From Verrucomicrobiota bacterium (lineage in GTDB: Bacteria > Verrucomicrobiota > Verrucomicrobiia > Verrucomicrobiales > DEV007): a DNA stretch of 64,000 bases. Below, one piece after another: positions 1-8,746 of the stretch. Each line of letters begins with the position of its first letter. Position 1 is the stretch's first letter. The stretch spans positions 42,401 to 106,400 of the forward strand of contig CAUJIH010000047.1 in assembly GCA_963205275.1 (NCBI GenBank), given 5' to 3'. The position numbers and the translations under genes were made by a program. The notes below the pieces were generated by a model. It did no database searches. It was not told the origin of the DNA and was given only the letters and a program-made list of their open reading frames with translations.

Positions 1-1
1 G

Positions 2-157
2 GCGGAATATCGCGGTTCCTCAATTGTCGAACGATATGTGAATCCGGATGCCACCGATATACCCGACCTTGCCAAAGCCATGGCGTCTGGCGCTGGAGAA
101 TCTCTCGACAAGTATTATCGCTTCCGGGTGGTCAATCCCCGCCGATTTGCCCCCTGA
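2..157 (+). CDS. Verru_Chthon cassette protein A, C-terminal fragment (cut by window edge)
   Basis: An open frame enters from the left edge and stops at TGA 155-157; about 51 residues are visible and end YRFRVVNPRRFAP. It lies directly upstream of cassette genes B, C and D, which is where the long A protein sits in Verru_Chthon cassettes, and an ending of this YR.RVV..RRFAP kind fits that family as I remember it. The rest of the gene is outside the window, so the assignment rests on position and tail sequence. Cassette A proteins carry a type IV pilin-like N-terminus and a large extracytoplasmic part; their function is unknown. Confidence 0.6.
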   Translation, partial: AEYRGSSIVERYVNPDATDIPDLAKAMASGAGESLDKYYRFRVVNPRRFAP

Positions 158-206
158 GGAATCCAGATCACCCGTCCTAATGCAGTCAAATTGAAATCAG
201 ACTTCT

Positions 207-818
207 ATGACACTTCGAATTTCTCATCATCTCACGAATCAGCGAATCAATGAACGCGGATTCAGCCTGATTGAAGTAACGATCGCCATGGCGATCGCCG
301 CCCTCGGGATCATTACGATCTTGGGACTCATCCCACGCGGGATGGACACCATGCGCGAAGCGGGGGATCAGGCGATTCGTGGTCGGATCGAGCAGGCGAT
401 TCTGAATGAGTTACAGATGACTCCGTTCGAGGATGCAATGGGGAGTTCCCCGCTCGACGGATATGATGGAATGGAGTTCTACTATGATGCGCAGGGGGAA
501 GAGCTGAGCGACAGCAAAAGTCAAGGATCGGTACCGGAAGATCGGAAAAAAGGGAGCATGGCGCATGTGTTTTCGGCTCGAGTGTGGATACCGAAAACAA
601 GCGGCGGGAAAGCTCCCGAAGCAGTCGGAGGCGCGCAGTTTCGCGGGTTTAAGCTCGACAGTGCTTCCGATGCCAATCCGTTCATCCGACCGGTGCTGGT
701 TGAGGTAGCTGCAGTGGGAGGGAGGGAGAGCTTTGATTGGGACAAGGAGACGAACTTCAACTTGATCACGACCTATCAAGCGTTCGTATCGAAGCTAGGT
801 CAGGACTATTCAAACTAA
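207..818 (+). CDS. Verru_Chthon cassette protein B (pseudopilin-like)
   Basis: 203 residues. Residues 18-45 form a type IV prepilin N-terminus: the cleavage motif GFSLIEV with Glu at +5 of the mature protein, then a hydrophobic helix. The protein should be cut and N-methylated by a prepilin peptidase and anchored by that helix. The remainder is soluble and lacks cysteines. Length and order (after A, before C) match family B. The ATG start puts the basic leader directly before the cleavage site. It probably acts in a type II secretion-like or pseudopilus structure, but no function has been shown for the family, so that is inference. Confidence 0.8.
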   Translation: MTLRISHHLTNQRINERGFSLIEVTIAMAIAALGIITILGLIPRGMDTMREAGDQAIRGRIEQAILNELQMTPFEDAMGSSPLDGYDGMEFYYDAQGEELSDSKSQGSVPEDRKKGSMAHVFSARVWIPKTSGGKAPEAVGGAQFRGFKLDSASDANPFIRPVLVEVAAVGGRESFDWDKETNFNLITTYQAFVSKLGQDYSN

Positions 819-827
819 AACGTAGCG

Positions 828-1907
828 ATGAGACAGACTTCTTTTCATAAAATCCGGTCGGCCTTTTCGCTCATTGAGCTGATGGTCGCGATGTCCATTC
901 TCTCCGTGCTCTTGCTCATGATGACTGCGCTCCTCGAACAGGTGCAAAAGAGCTGGAGCGTGTCCGAGAGTCGCATCAGCCAGTTTCGCGAAGCGCGCGT
1001 CGCCTTCGATTTGATGGCCAAAAGCATCGGGCAGGCTTCTCTCAACACATACTGGGATAACGTGTTCGACGAAGACGGAGTCATTCAGGGGTATGCGCCG
1101 ACTTCAGAACTCCACTTCATCGTCCTAGACAAGGCTCAGTCACAACTGCCTTCAGGGAAGACACAAAGTCCACTGGGGCACGCGATCTTCTTTCAGGCTC
1201 CCTTGGGATTTTCTGAAACTTATAGAAACTTAAACAGTCTTTTTAATGGACGTGGTTACTTAGTCTCGTATGGATCGGATAAGCGCTTTAAGCCGAGCTT
1301 TATCCAATCGAAAGATCGCTATCGCTATCGCTTGATGGAGTTTCGCCCTCCGGCAGAAGCGAATCAGGTGTGGGCGGACGGAGACGAGGAGCGGAGTAAG
1401 AATGGAGAGGCTGAATACACTCAGTGGTACAAGCAGTCGATGGGAGTTTCGGAAGATCGCGAGAAGGGTGACTTCGAATCGTATCTCAACCCGCTGGCCG
1501 AGAACATTATCGCCATCGTTCTGTCACCTAGGGATTCTCTGGCGAAGGCTGGCGATTCTCGTGGTAGTGCCTCCGATGAGATTGCTCCGAATTACTTTTT
1601 TGATTCGAATGACAAAGAGAGGCAAACTGATCCCAAAGATCCATTCTCGGTTCATGCCCAGCAGGTGCCGCCTCTTCTTCGTCTCTCAATGGTGGCGATC
1701 AGCGAAGCTGCCATGATTCGGCTGGAGGGAGATGGTGGTGGGGAACCATCTGACATTTCACGTGCGCTCTCCGGACTCTTTCAGCGCGTCGGACAGTATG
1801 ACAAGGATGTTGAAACACTCTCCGAGCGACTAAACGAGAAGAGGATCGATCATAAAATTTTCAGCACGATGGTAATGATGCGCAGTGCAAAATGGACCGG
1901 CAAATGA
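828..1907 (+). CDS. Verru_Chthon cassette protein C (pseudopilin-like)
   Basis: 359 residues, nine bases after gene B. Residues 12-36 hold a prepilin signal (AFSLIELMVAM) and a hydrophobic helix with Glu at position +5. The long soluble part, about 320 residues, fits the size of cassette family C, the largest of the three pilin-like members. It shares its last four bases with the next gene (ATGA), so the cassette is translated as one unit. It may be a minor-pseudopilin-like component beside B and D; no catalytic motif is visible. Confidence 0.8.
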   Translation: MRQTSFHKIRSAFSLIELMVAMSILSVLLLMMTALLEQVQKSWSVSESRISQFREARVAFDLMAKSIGQASLNTYWDNVFDEDGVIQGYAPTSELHFIVLDKAQSQLPSGKTQSPLGHAIFFQAPLGFSETYRNLNSLFNGRGYLVSYGSDKRFKPSFIQSKDRYRYRLMEFRPPAEANQVWADGDEERSKNGEAEYTQWYKQSMGVSEDREKGDFESYLNPLAENIIAIVLSPRDSLAKAGDSRGSASDEIAPNYFFDSNDKERQTDPKDPFSVHAQQVPPLLRLSMVAISEAAMIRLEGDGGGEPSDISRALSGLFQRVGQYDKDVETLSERLNEKRIDHKIFSTMVMMRSAKWTGK

Positions 1908-2620
1908 AAACGCTTTCCCCTTCACAATTCAGGTCGCGATTATTCGGACAAATCGGACAAGTCCGCCGATCGAGGGCTGCATTCTCCCTGATCGAACTGA
2001 TGGTCGTGCTCGGCGTGGTTGCGATGTTACTCGCGCTGGCGGCACCGAACCTGTTCAGTTTGCTCACGTCAAATACTCTGACGGGAGAGGGAACCCTCCT
2101 GCGAAACCAGCTCACGCTCGCGCAGCAAAATGCTGTTTCAAAAAGTGCTGATGTGGAGATCCGATTTTTCAAAATGGAGGATCAAGATGCCGCGCGATCC
2201 GAGGAGACATTCTCAGCATATCAGCTCTATCAGTATAATCATGACGGGGATCTAGAACCGATCACTCAGTATTTCCGGGTGCGCCATCCCGTGGCACTCC
2301 ATGTGCAGTTGAGCACTCTCTTGAACACAGGAAGCGGCGGAGCGACGAAAGAGGACAGACAGTACGGATTTGACTCTCCGCGCACCGGTCAGGCAGAAGT
2401 CCCCTCCGGAAAGGGCGGGGAACTCAAAACCTCTCAATACATCGCTTTCCGCTTTCGTCCCGATGGATCGACCGACCTCCCCCACCGGACGGCAAATGGC
2501 GACACATGGTACCTTACGCTCGTACAGGGAGAAGGAGCACTGAACACGAAGGATCCGGATAATTACTTCTGTCTGCAAGTGAATCCCTACAATGGGCAGG
2601 TCAGTGAATTTCGTCCGTAA
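1904..2620 (+). CDS. Verru_Chthon cassette protein D (pseudopilin-like)
   Basis: 238 residues from ATG 1904. An in-frame ATG at 1892 is also possible, but 1904 gives the ATGA stop-start overlap with gene C that the second cassette also uses at each junction. The prepilin motif AFSLIELMVVLGVV is followed by a stretch like the GspH pseudopilin type (QLTLAQQNAVSKSADVEIRF), where the alpha1 helix leads into the first strands. Size and position fit family D. This is the last gene of the first cassette; the next gene is 170 bp away and unrelated. Confidence 0.8.
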   Translation: MKTLSPSQFRSRLFGQIGQVRRSRAAFSLIELMVVLGVVAMLLALAAPNLFSLLTSNTLTGEGTLLRNQLTLAQQNAVSKSADVEIRFFKMEDQDAARSEETFSAYQLYQYNHDGDLEPITQYFRVRHPVALHVQLSTLLNTGSGGATKEDRQYGFDSPRTGQAEVPSGKGGELKTSQYIAFRFRPDGSTDLPHRTANGDTWYLTLVQGEGALNTKDPDNYFCLQVNPYNGQVSEFRP

Positions 2621-2790
2621 TCGCATTGACCGGAGCTAGAGCAGACGGCGACGGCAAGGGTGATCGACAAGGGTGGCGTGAATTCGATTTTCGCCGCTAT
2701 CCCGTATCACCCTGAGACACGGCTGATCGATGGAACTCTCTTGACAGAGCAGGAATTTCTAACCAAGCTGACTCTTCTAACAGAAATCAC

Positions 2791-4110
2791 ATGACGACTC
2801 GACATCTCCTGCCCACCGCCGCCGTGATTCTCCTCGCATCGTCTTCGATCATGGCTGACAACTGGCCGAACTGGCGGGGTCCCTTTTATAATGGATCATC
2901 GGTAGAAAAAGGTTTCCCATCGGTCTTTTCCAAAACCCAGGGAGTCGCTTGGCAGATTCAGTTGCCGGGACCAGGTGCATCGACTCCCATCGTGTGGAAG
3001 AACGCAGTTTTTCTGACCTCCGTAGATGAGAAGACGGAAAATGTGGTAGGAATGAGAATCGATGCGAATAGCGGAAAGATCGTATGGTCTGTGCCCCTGT
3101 CGTCCGGGACTCATATCGATGAGCGCAGCACCTATGCGAGCAGTTCTGCCGTGACGGATGGAAAAACGGTGTGGTTCTTCACCGGGAAAGGTGATCTCGC
3201 AGCCTATGACTTCGAAGGACAGGAGATCTGGCGTCGGAATATCGAGAAGGATTACGGGGCCTTCGCCTTCCAGTGGACATTTTCCAGCACGCCCCTGCTC
3301 TATGAAGGTACGCTGTATTTGCAGATCCTCCAACGCGATGTGCCAGTGAATGAGCGCGGGCGAACCGACGGCCCCATCAAGTCATTTCTGCTGGCGATGG
3401 AGCCGGATACGGGAAAGACGAAGTGGGAAAGCGAGCGCACGACCGACGCGGTCCAGGAATCGAAGGAAGCCTACTCGACTCCGATTCCGATTCTTCACGA
3501 TGGACGAGCGGAGATTCTGATCGCGGGGGGAGACTACCTGACCGGACACGATCCTGCGAATGGCAAGGAACTCTGGCGCTGGGGGACTTATAATCAGGAG
3601 AAAATCGGGCACTGGCGTACGGTGACTTCACCCGTGTACGGAGACGGTATTATTCTCGTGAGCGCTCCGAAAGGGGCTCCTGTCTATGGCATACAAGCGG
3701 GAGGGAATGGATTTCTGCTCGATACTTTTCGGCGCTGGACGAGTGAGGGAAAGGAAGTGACCACCGATGTTCCGACGCCGCTCTTTTACGATGGTTATTT
3801 CTATATTCTGAATGATCGCCTGAAGATCCTCAACTGCGTGCAGCCTCAGTCGGGGGCTGTACTCTGGAGTAAACCGCTGGGAGCTAAGGTCAAGATGGAG
3901 GCGTCACCCACCGGGGTCGATGGGAAGATATACATGATCAGTCATCTCGGCGAGGTGATCGTGGTCAGCGCAGGTCCCGAGGGTGGGAAAATTCTGAATA
4001 CAGCCACCTTCGGCGAGCCGCAGAGTGTCTATATCCGCGCTTCTATCGTCCCGGCGAATGGAACCCTCTACATCCGCACTGATGATACTCTCTACGCGGT
4101 GCGGAAATAG
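2791..4110 (+). CDS. secreted PQQ-like beta-propeller (outer-membrane BamB-like repeat) protein
   Basis: 439 residues. A signal peptide (about 1-22, ending SSIMA) is followed by NWPNWRGP, the usual opening of these planctomycete and verrucomicrobial secreted propellers. Repeats with the pattern of a Gly-x-W or Gly-x-x-x-W blade end recur (DANSGKIVWSVPL, DFEGQEIWRR, DTGKTKWE, PANGKELWRWG, PQSGAVLWSKPL), the hallmark of PQQ-like or quinoprotein-type WD blades. No PQQ-binding acidic or cysteine-pair motif is obvious, so a structural or binding role is as likely as dehydrogenase activity. It converges on the next gene with only ten bases between stops. Confidence 0.75.
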   Translation: MTTRHLLPTAAVILLASSSIMADNWPNWRGPFYNGSSVEKGFPSVFSKTQGVAWQIQLPGPGASTPIVWKNAVFLTSVDEKTENVVGMRIDANSGKIVWSVPLSSGTHIDERSTYASSSAVTDGKTVWFFTGKGDLAAYDFEGQEIWRRNIEKDYGAFAFQWTFSSTPLLYEGTLYLQILQRDVPVNERGRTDGPIKSFLLAMEPDTGKTKWESERTTDAVQESKEAYSTPIPILHDGRAEILIAGGDYLTGHDPANGKELWRWGTYNQEKIGHWRTVTSPVYGDGIILVSAPKGAPVYGIQAGGNGFLLDTFRRWTSEGKEVTTDVPTPLFYDGYFYILNDRLKILNCVQPQSGAVLWSKPLGAKVKMEASPTGVDGKIYMISHLGEVIVVSAGPEGGKILNTATFGEPQSVYIRASIVPANGTLYIRTDDTLYAVRK

Positions 4111-4120
4111 AGTCTGAATT

Positions 4121-5488
4121 CTACTGGAACCAACGTTTGAGCAGTTTCTGCTCGTCAGGTAGTAGTTTCTCTTGGCGAATCGTCTGTCCACCTGTCCCGG
4201 TAGCGGCTGTTCCTCCTTGAGTCGATGAAAAGGGAGTTTTCTCGACTTCCCGTTTGGATTCGCCTGCTTCCCCTAATTTGTCGCCGAGGGTCGCACGGGA
4301 CAGATCATCGCTCTGCACAGGAGCGATTGCTCCGGTATCGAGATGGGTTTCTTTCTCACCCAATGTCAGAGGAGCCGAGCCGGGGCCTCGAGTCGGATCG
4401 CCAACTCCGGGCGTCTGAGAAGACATCCCCTCCGCTGAGTTTTCGCCTTGCCCTGGGAGTCCACCTTGTCCAGGCATGCTTCCTTTGCTCAGCTCAGGAA
4501 GTCCCTCCATCGCGCCTAGGGCAGATGCCGCCTTGCCTAATTGCTCCTGCAGGGCTTTCGCTTCTGCGGCGCTCATCGAATTTCCCGACTTCGACAAATC
4601 CTTGGGATCAAGGTTCTGCAGACGATCCAACATCGATTTCTTGGATGCGAGCGAATTTTCTTTCAGTTCTCCAAAGCTTTTCTCGAAGTTCTTTTCTGCA
4701 CCTTCTTTCTCGGAAGCATCGGATGACTCGCCTGCATTCTGCATCGCGGCAAGGTTTCTCTCCATGTCAGACATAGAGGAAACAAGATCCCGAATCTCTT
4801 CGGCGAGAGACTCGCGCAGAGTATCGGTAGCCTCCATACTGGAGTGGCTAAACCAATCCTGCTCGGGCTGGCTCCGCAAGTCTTCTACCTTTTTCGCAAA
4901 TTCCTGGATCGCCTCGGAATCGACCAGTTCTTCCTCCTTTAACTCAGCGATCCATTCCTCCATCTGATCCCAGGCGGCAGGAGCGGCGACGGCATGTGCA
5001 GCGGAAACGGAGTGCCCGACGGGAATCCACCAAGCGATGGCCAGAAAAAGAATCGCCATGCAGAGGGGACCACAGGATCGTAGCGCATCCCAGCGAAAGG
5101 CGGCGCGGCGGACGGTAGGACCGCTATCATTTTCAAGCGGTGCAGGCCATGCGCCGATGCCTGCCTCAGCGGATACCAAACGTCCGGCTAGCGCAAGTTT
5201 CATATCCAGCCGAACGAATCCGGCCTTGAGCGTTACAAATCGGGATTTCGCCCAGAACCAAGCGATGAAAGCGAAGCTGATGATCAGCACTGTCAGGCTG
5301 AGCCAGAGAGCTCGTGAACTCAGCCATGAAACGGCCTCCGTCCGTGCAATCAGAATCACAACGGCGAGGACAAAGAAGCCGCCGATGAGCAGGCGATTGA
5401 AACACTCCAGCCACCATGCAGCGTTCAGTTGTCGCGCAACACGAGCAGCACGATTTCGCCAGAAATTCTCGACTCTCCCAGCATTCAT
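4121..5488 (-). CDS. membrane protein with three N-terminal TM helices and a long coiled-coil/Gly-Ser-Gln-rich tail
   Basis: 455 residues. Two hydrophobic helices lie near residues 30-75 (LLIGGFFVLAVVILI and LTVLIISFAFIAWF) and a third near 142-165. From about 175 to 350 the chain is charged and helical, with repeated Leu/Glu/Lys heptad-like stretches. Residues 350-420 are Gly/Ser/Gln-rich and look disordered. I do not recognise the family with certainty; similar proteins in this phylum and in Planctomycetes accompany MoxR/VWA (Bat-like) operons, but none of those genes is in view here. An envelope-spanning scaffold is a guess. Confidence 0.6.
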   Translation of the reverse strand: MNAGRVENFWRNRAARVARQLNAAWWLECFNRLLIGGFFVLAVVILIARTEAVSWLSSRALWLSLTVLIISFAFIAWFWAKSRFVTLKAGFVRLDMKLALAGRLVSAEAGIGAWPAPLENDSGPTVRRAAFRWDALRSCGPLCMAILFLAIAWWIPVGHSVSAAHAVAAPAAWDQMEEWIAELKEEELVDSEAIQEFAKKVEDLRSQPEQDWFSHSSMEATDTLRESLAEEIRDLVSSMSDMERNLAAMQNAGESSDASEKEGAEKNFEKSFGELKENSLASKKSMLDRLQNLDPKDLSKSGNSMSAAEAKALQEQLGKAASALGAMEGLPELSKGSMPGQGGLPGQGENSAEGMSSQTPGVGDPTRGPGSAPLTLGEKETHLDTGAIAPVQSDDLSRATLGDKLGEAGESKREVEKTPFSSTQGGTAATGTGGQTIRQEKLLPDEQKLLKRWFQ

Positions 5489-5548
5489 ATCCGGAAATAG
5501 AGAATAAGCTCAAAAGCCTAGGAACCGCAAGCAAACAGAGAACTCTGA

Positions 5549-5716
5549 ACTAGTGAAAGGAGAGTGGCACAGACAATCCTGTCTGTGTAGTCCTTCGATT
5601 TTAAAGGACAGGCTAGTTTGAAAGTTAGTTCGGAAAGCGGTGTCAGGCCACCGCACTCCACAGCGCTTCGCGCCGAGTGTGTCATGCACTTTAGGTGGGC
5701 CGAAGGATCTTAAGGG
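5549..5716. repeat. intergenic multi-hairpin repeat, copy 1 (168 bp)
   Basis: First of two nearly identical direct copies; copy 2 starts 202 bp later. It contains a perfect 8-bp stem, CACAGACA/TGTCTGTG with loop ATCC (5568-5587), then GCGGTG/CACCGC with a 6-nt loop, then GCGC-TTC-GCGC. Three successive hairpins in a non-coding gap are typical of REP- or MITE-like dispersed elements. From memory, motifs of this kind recur between genes in other verrucomicrobial genomes; I could not check this. Confidence 0.8.
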
Positions 5717-5750
5717 CGGCTAGTTTCAAGATAGAATGCAGAAGTACTGG

Positions 5751-5917
5751 ACTGGTGAAGGAAGGGTGGCACAGACAATCCTGTCTGTGTAGTCCTTCGA
5801 TTTTAAAGGACAGGCTAGTTTAAAGTTAGTTCGGAAAGCGGTGTCAGGCCACCGCACTCCACAGCGCTTCGCGCCGAGTGTGTCATGCACTTTAGGTGGG
5901 CCGAAGGATCTTAAGGG
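5751..5917. repeat. intergenic multi-hairpin repeat, copy 2 (167 bp)
   Basis: Second copy of the element at 5549-5716. It differs by a few changes in the first 15 bases and one deleted base in the A/T stretch after the first hairpin. The three stems are unchanged (first stem 5770-5789). The two copies fill most of the 585-bp gene-free gap 5489-6073; the remaining 156 bp to the next gene show nothing I can assign. Confidence 0.8.
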
Positions 5918-6073
5918 ACAGGTTATTTTCGCACAAAAATTTCTCTAACTTCTCTTAGGACGCCACTTCAGAACTTCTTATTTCCTTATCTTCAATTCCT
6001 AGGGCGCTCGCACGGTTCGAACACCACAGACTTCCTTAAATCCCGAGAGAACAAAGTCTCAAGGCTAAATCGC

Positions 6074-6427
6074 TCACTCTGTCTCTGTGGGGGCCTCGTT
6101 GTCAGAGGCTTCAGGCGCTTCAGACGTTTCTGCATCCTCGGCTTTCTTGGGCGCTGCCTTTTTCGATGCTACTTTCTTGGTCGTGGTTTTCGTAGCAGTG
6201 GCTTTCTTTGTGGGAGCTTTCTTGGCAGAAGCTTTCTTGGCAGGAGCTTTCTTGGCAGTTACTTCTTGGGCATCAGCGGACTCGTCTGATGACTTCGCCT
6301 TCTCAGATTCTTTCTTTGCTCCAGTCTTTCGCTCGAGAGCCGCCTGCATCTTCGAGCGCTCGCTGAGGCGTCTCAGATATTGCTTTCTGCGGACTCGCTT
6401 TTGCACTTTATTGTGTTGTCTTCCCAT
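6074..6427 (-). CDS. small basic protein with Lys/Ala/Pro repeats (histone H1-like tail)
   Basis: 117 residues from ATG 6427; a longer reading from TTG 6436 adds only three residues. The N-terminus MGRQHNKVQKRVRRKQYLRR is strongly basic and is followed by a helix-like stretch. Residues 60-98 are a run of KKAPAKKA/KKATATK-type units, like the C-terminal tails of eukaryotic H1 and bacterial Hc1/HupN-type nucleoid proteins, and the last 20 residues are acidic. Proteins starting M.RQH.KV..R.RR are, as I recall, common in Verrucomicrobiota and Bacteroidota and unassigned. Nucleic acid or ribosome binding is an inference from charge. Confidence 0.7.
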   Translation of the reverse strand: MGRQHNKVQKRVRRKQYLRRLSERSKMQAALERKTGAKKESEKAKSSDESADAQEVTAKKAPAKKASAKKAPTKKATATKTTTKKVASKKAAPKKAEDAETSEAPEASDNEAPTETE

Positions 6428-6532
6428 GTTAATCAAACAGCTTCACTTACTGCGCTGGCAGCAGTTAAAGATACAATCTGAATTGAGGCAAGTGAAAATC
6501 CGCCCTTGGAAGTCCCTGAAATCAATCGATCC

Positions 6533-7450
6533 CTATTTCTCCGTCTTTATTTTCTGAAAAAACTCGCTTGGTGAAACCAGATCCTTCCCATCGTCGTCAA
6601 AGCGAGTTCCAATTTCGCTCAGAGAGGAAATTTCTTTCACAGCTTCCATGCCTTTGGTGATTCGAACGGGGTCGAATACGAGACGGGTGAGGGGCAAGCC
6701 ACGCAGTGGACTCAGATCAGTAACTCCGGTTTCTCCGATGTGAAGCCGTTGAAGGCGGGTGCCAGCGAGTGGCGAGAGATCTGTAACTTTCGTCTTGTGA
6801 AGGGTTAGACTGACCAGCGGGCAATGAGCCAGAGGGGAGATGTCACTGACTGGTGTTCCGGTGAGCCAGAGCATCTGCAGCGGCATCCCAGCGACAGGAG
6901 ACAGATCCGAGACGTGTGTCCCGAGCAGATTGAGTTCGATCAGCCCTAATCCTTTCAGAGGCGAGAGATCCGATACGGCGGTATCGCTGAGATACAATTT
7001 GCGCAGGGAAGTCATGCCTTCGAGAGGAGTGAGGTCTTTGACCTCCGTTTTTTCTAGATAGAGTTCGATCAGGGGCATTCCCTTCAGCACGCTGATCTCT
7101 TGAACTGCGCAGTCTAGTAGATACAGGGCTTGGAGACGCATTCCGCGGAAGGGGGATACGTCTGTCACGTGGCATTGATCCAGTCCGATGGCTTCTACCT
7201 GCCCCTGTGGACTGATCTGAAAGTTGCCATTCCCTGTGTATGCGGGATTTGCGGAGCGAATGGCCTCGTGCAGTTTGACATCGCTCCATATCTGAGGAAC
7301 TGAGGTCGATGCAGGGAGGGAGGCCTCGGCAGGGTTCGTTTCGCCCGAAGATGTGTCGGAAGATTTCTGGTTCGGGGGGGAAGTGTCGCTACAAGCAGCG
7401 AGCACCATCGCTGCGATAAAGCCGAAGATTAATAAATGGGAACGATACAT
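6533..7450 (-). CDS. LRR lipoprotein (internalin-like short leucine-rich repeats)
   Basis: 305 residues. A lipoprotein signal ends at LAAC (Cys 20), followed by a Ser/Thr/Pro-rich linker. From about residue 90 to 260 there are roughly eight 22-23-residue leucine-rich repeats of the form L..L.L..T.V.DLSPL.G, the bacterial internalin-type class. Expected location is the periplasmic face of a membrane or the cell surface, acting as a protein-binding scaffold. It lies between the LysR gene upstream and the basic-protein gene downstream, all on this strand; the 50-bp gap to the regulator gene would allow co-transcription. Confidence 0.8.
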   Translation of the reverse strand: MYRSHLLIFGFIAAMVLAACSDTSPPNQKSSDTSSGETNPAEASLPASTSVPQIWSDVKLHEAIRSANPAYTGNGNFQISPQGQVEAIGLDQCHVTDVSPFRGMRLQALYLLDCAVQEISVLKGMPLIELYLEKTEVKDLTPLEGMTSLRKLYLSDTAVSDLSPLKGLGLIELNLLGTHVSDLSPVAGMPLQMLWLTGTPVSDISPLAHCPLVSLTLHKTKVTDLSPLAGTRLQRLHIGETGVTDLSPLRGLPLTRLVFDPVRITKGMEAVKEISSLSEIGTRFDDDGKDLVSPSEFFQKIKTEK

Positions 7451-7500
7451 CTACGAAAAATGTGGTATCTAGCAAGCGATCAAGATCGGCGCAAAGAGGA

Positions 7501-8457
7501 TCAAGGCTCTACCAATGCGGGACACAGCTCAGAGTCAATGTCTTCCTCTGCGTATTCTGTTTTATCCTGAGCGGTTCCACTGTTCTCCTTCAGCAGAGAG
7601 ATCATCTCGCGCATGGCTGGTGTGATCGCTCGCGAGCGGCGACGCACGATCCCCAGTGGCCTCTTCGCATAGGGTCCCCGGATCGCGATGCGGCAGAGAG
7701 TGCCTGCCTCGACTTCCTCTGCGACGCTCTTGCTCGGCACGATTGAAATCGCGTTCTCCACCATCACGCCACGCTTCACTGTCTCGATATTATCGAATTC
7801 CACGACCTCTTTCACTGTCACTCCGGCTTGAGATAGCATCGTGTCGATCGCTTTGCGAGTCGGCAGATCAGGCTCGAAGGAAATGAATCGATATCCGTTG
7901 ATCGCCTTCAGGGAAATGTTTCCTTTTTTCGCTAGGGGGTGTTCGGCAGGGCAGATGACGACGAGCCGATCACTCCACGCCGGTTCGATTTCGACTCCTT
8001 TCCGATCCTGCGGATAGGCAACCAACCCGAGATCTGCTCGATTGTCGAAGATATCGATGTACACTTGGTTGGATCGACGATATTGCACTTGGAGGTCTAC
8101 GTCGGGGAAGCGACGACGATATTCCTCCAAATAAGGGGGGAGTTCGTGAAAGCCAATGCTGTACACTGTCGCAATGCGCAGAGGACCAGCGATGACGTGC
8201 CGCATATTTCCCAGTTCTTCATCGAGTTTATTATAAGCATCGACGATGTGACGTGAGGCTCGGAGGAAGACATCACCCTCTGGAGTGACGGCGAAGTTCT
8301 TCCGTCCGCGCTCCACCAAGATCACATTGTAGCGATCTTCTAGTGCGCGGATTTGCTGACTCACAGCACTTTGGCTAATGCCATTACGCGCTCCAGCTTC
8401 CGAGAAGCTGGAGGTGTCAACTAGGTCACAGAATACTTGAAATGTTTCGACATGCAT
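7501..8457 (-). CDS. LysR-type transcriptional regulator
   Basis: 318 residues. Residues 1-60 are the LysR winged helix-turn-helix: METFQVFCDLVDTSSFSEAG, then SQSAVSQQIRALE as recognition helix. Residues 90-295 are the periplasmic-binding-protein-like effector domain (opening AGPLRIATVYSIG; later RADLGLVAYP). The effector residues seem closest to the CysB/CbbR-like subgroup, but no target gene is adjacent in the divergent orientation, so the ligand cannot be inferred. A 289-bp non-coding stretch (8458-8746) lies upstream and must carry its promoter; I see no clear operator there. Confidence 0.9.
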   Translation of the reverse strand: MHVETFQVFCDLVDTSSFSEAGARNGISQSAVSQQIRALEDRYNVILVERGRKNFAVTPEGDVFLRASRHIVDAYNKLDEELGNMRHVIAGPLRIATVYSIGFHELPPYLEEYRRRFPDVDLQVQYRRSNQVYIDIFDNRADLGLVAYPQDRKGVEIEPAWSDRLVVICPAEHPLAKKGNISLKAINGYRFISFEPDLPTRKAIDTMLSQAGVTVKEVVEFDNIETVKRGVMVENAISIVPSKSVAEEVEAGTLCRIAIRGPYAKRPLGIVRRRSRAITPAMREMISLLKENSGTAQDKTEYAEEDIDSELCPALVEP

Positions 8458-8746
8458 GTCGCTTATGATGAAATACGCACGCCAGAGTGAAATAGGAACT
8501 CGTCGCCTGCATGAGATTTTCTCAAAATGGAGTTTGAGAGGAGATTAGGCAATAAGCGAAAACTTTCTGTCATATTCACGATTGTGCAAACGTCTGATTC
8601 CATAGAGGGGCGGCGTCGCTGCTCCCGAAGTTTTCCTCCTCCTGTCCCCTACCTCTCGTCCCCTGCTCTCTGCGTCCTCCTGTGGAGAGTGGGGGAAAGC
8701 GGCGAGGGAGACGAAAATAACGGTAATTTCGATATCGATTCACATC

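Noticed and set aside
6005..6035. GGTTCGAAC-like tRNA T-loop sequence
   Set aside because: The flanking bases do not form a T-stem (the closing G-C pair is missing) and no acceptor or anticodon arm can be built around it.
6087..6557. 156-codon plus-strand open frame
   Set aside because: It mirrors the Lys/Ala-rich basic protein on the other strand and gives only Phe/Ala low complexity.
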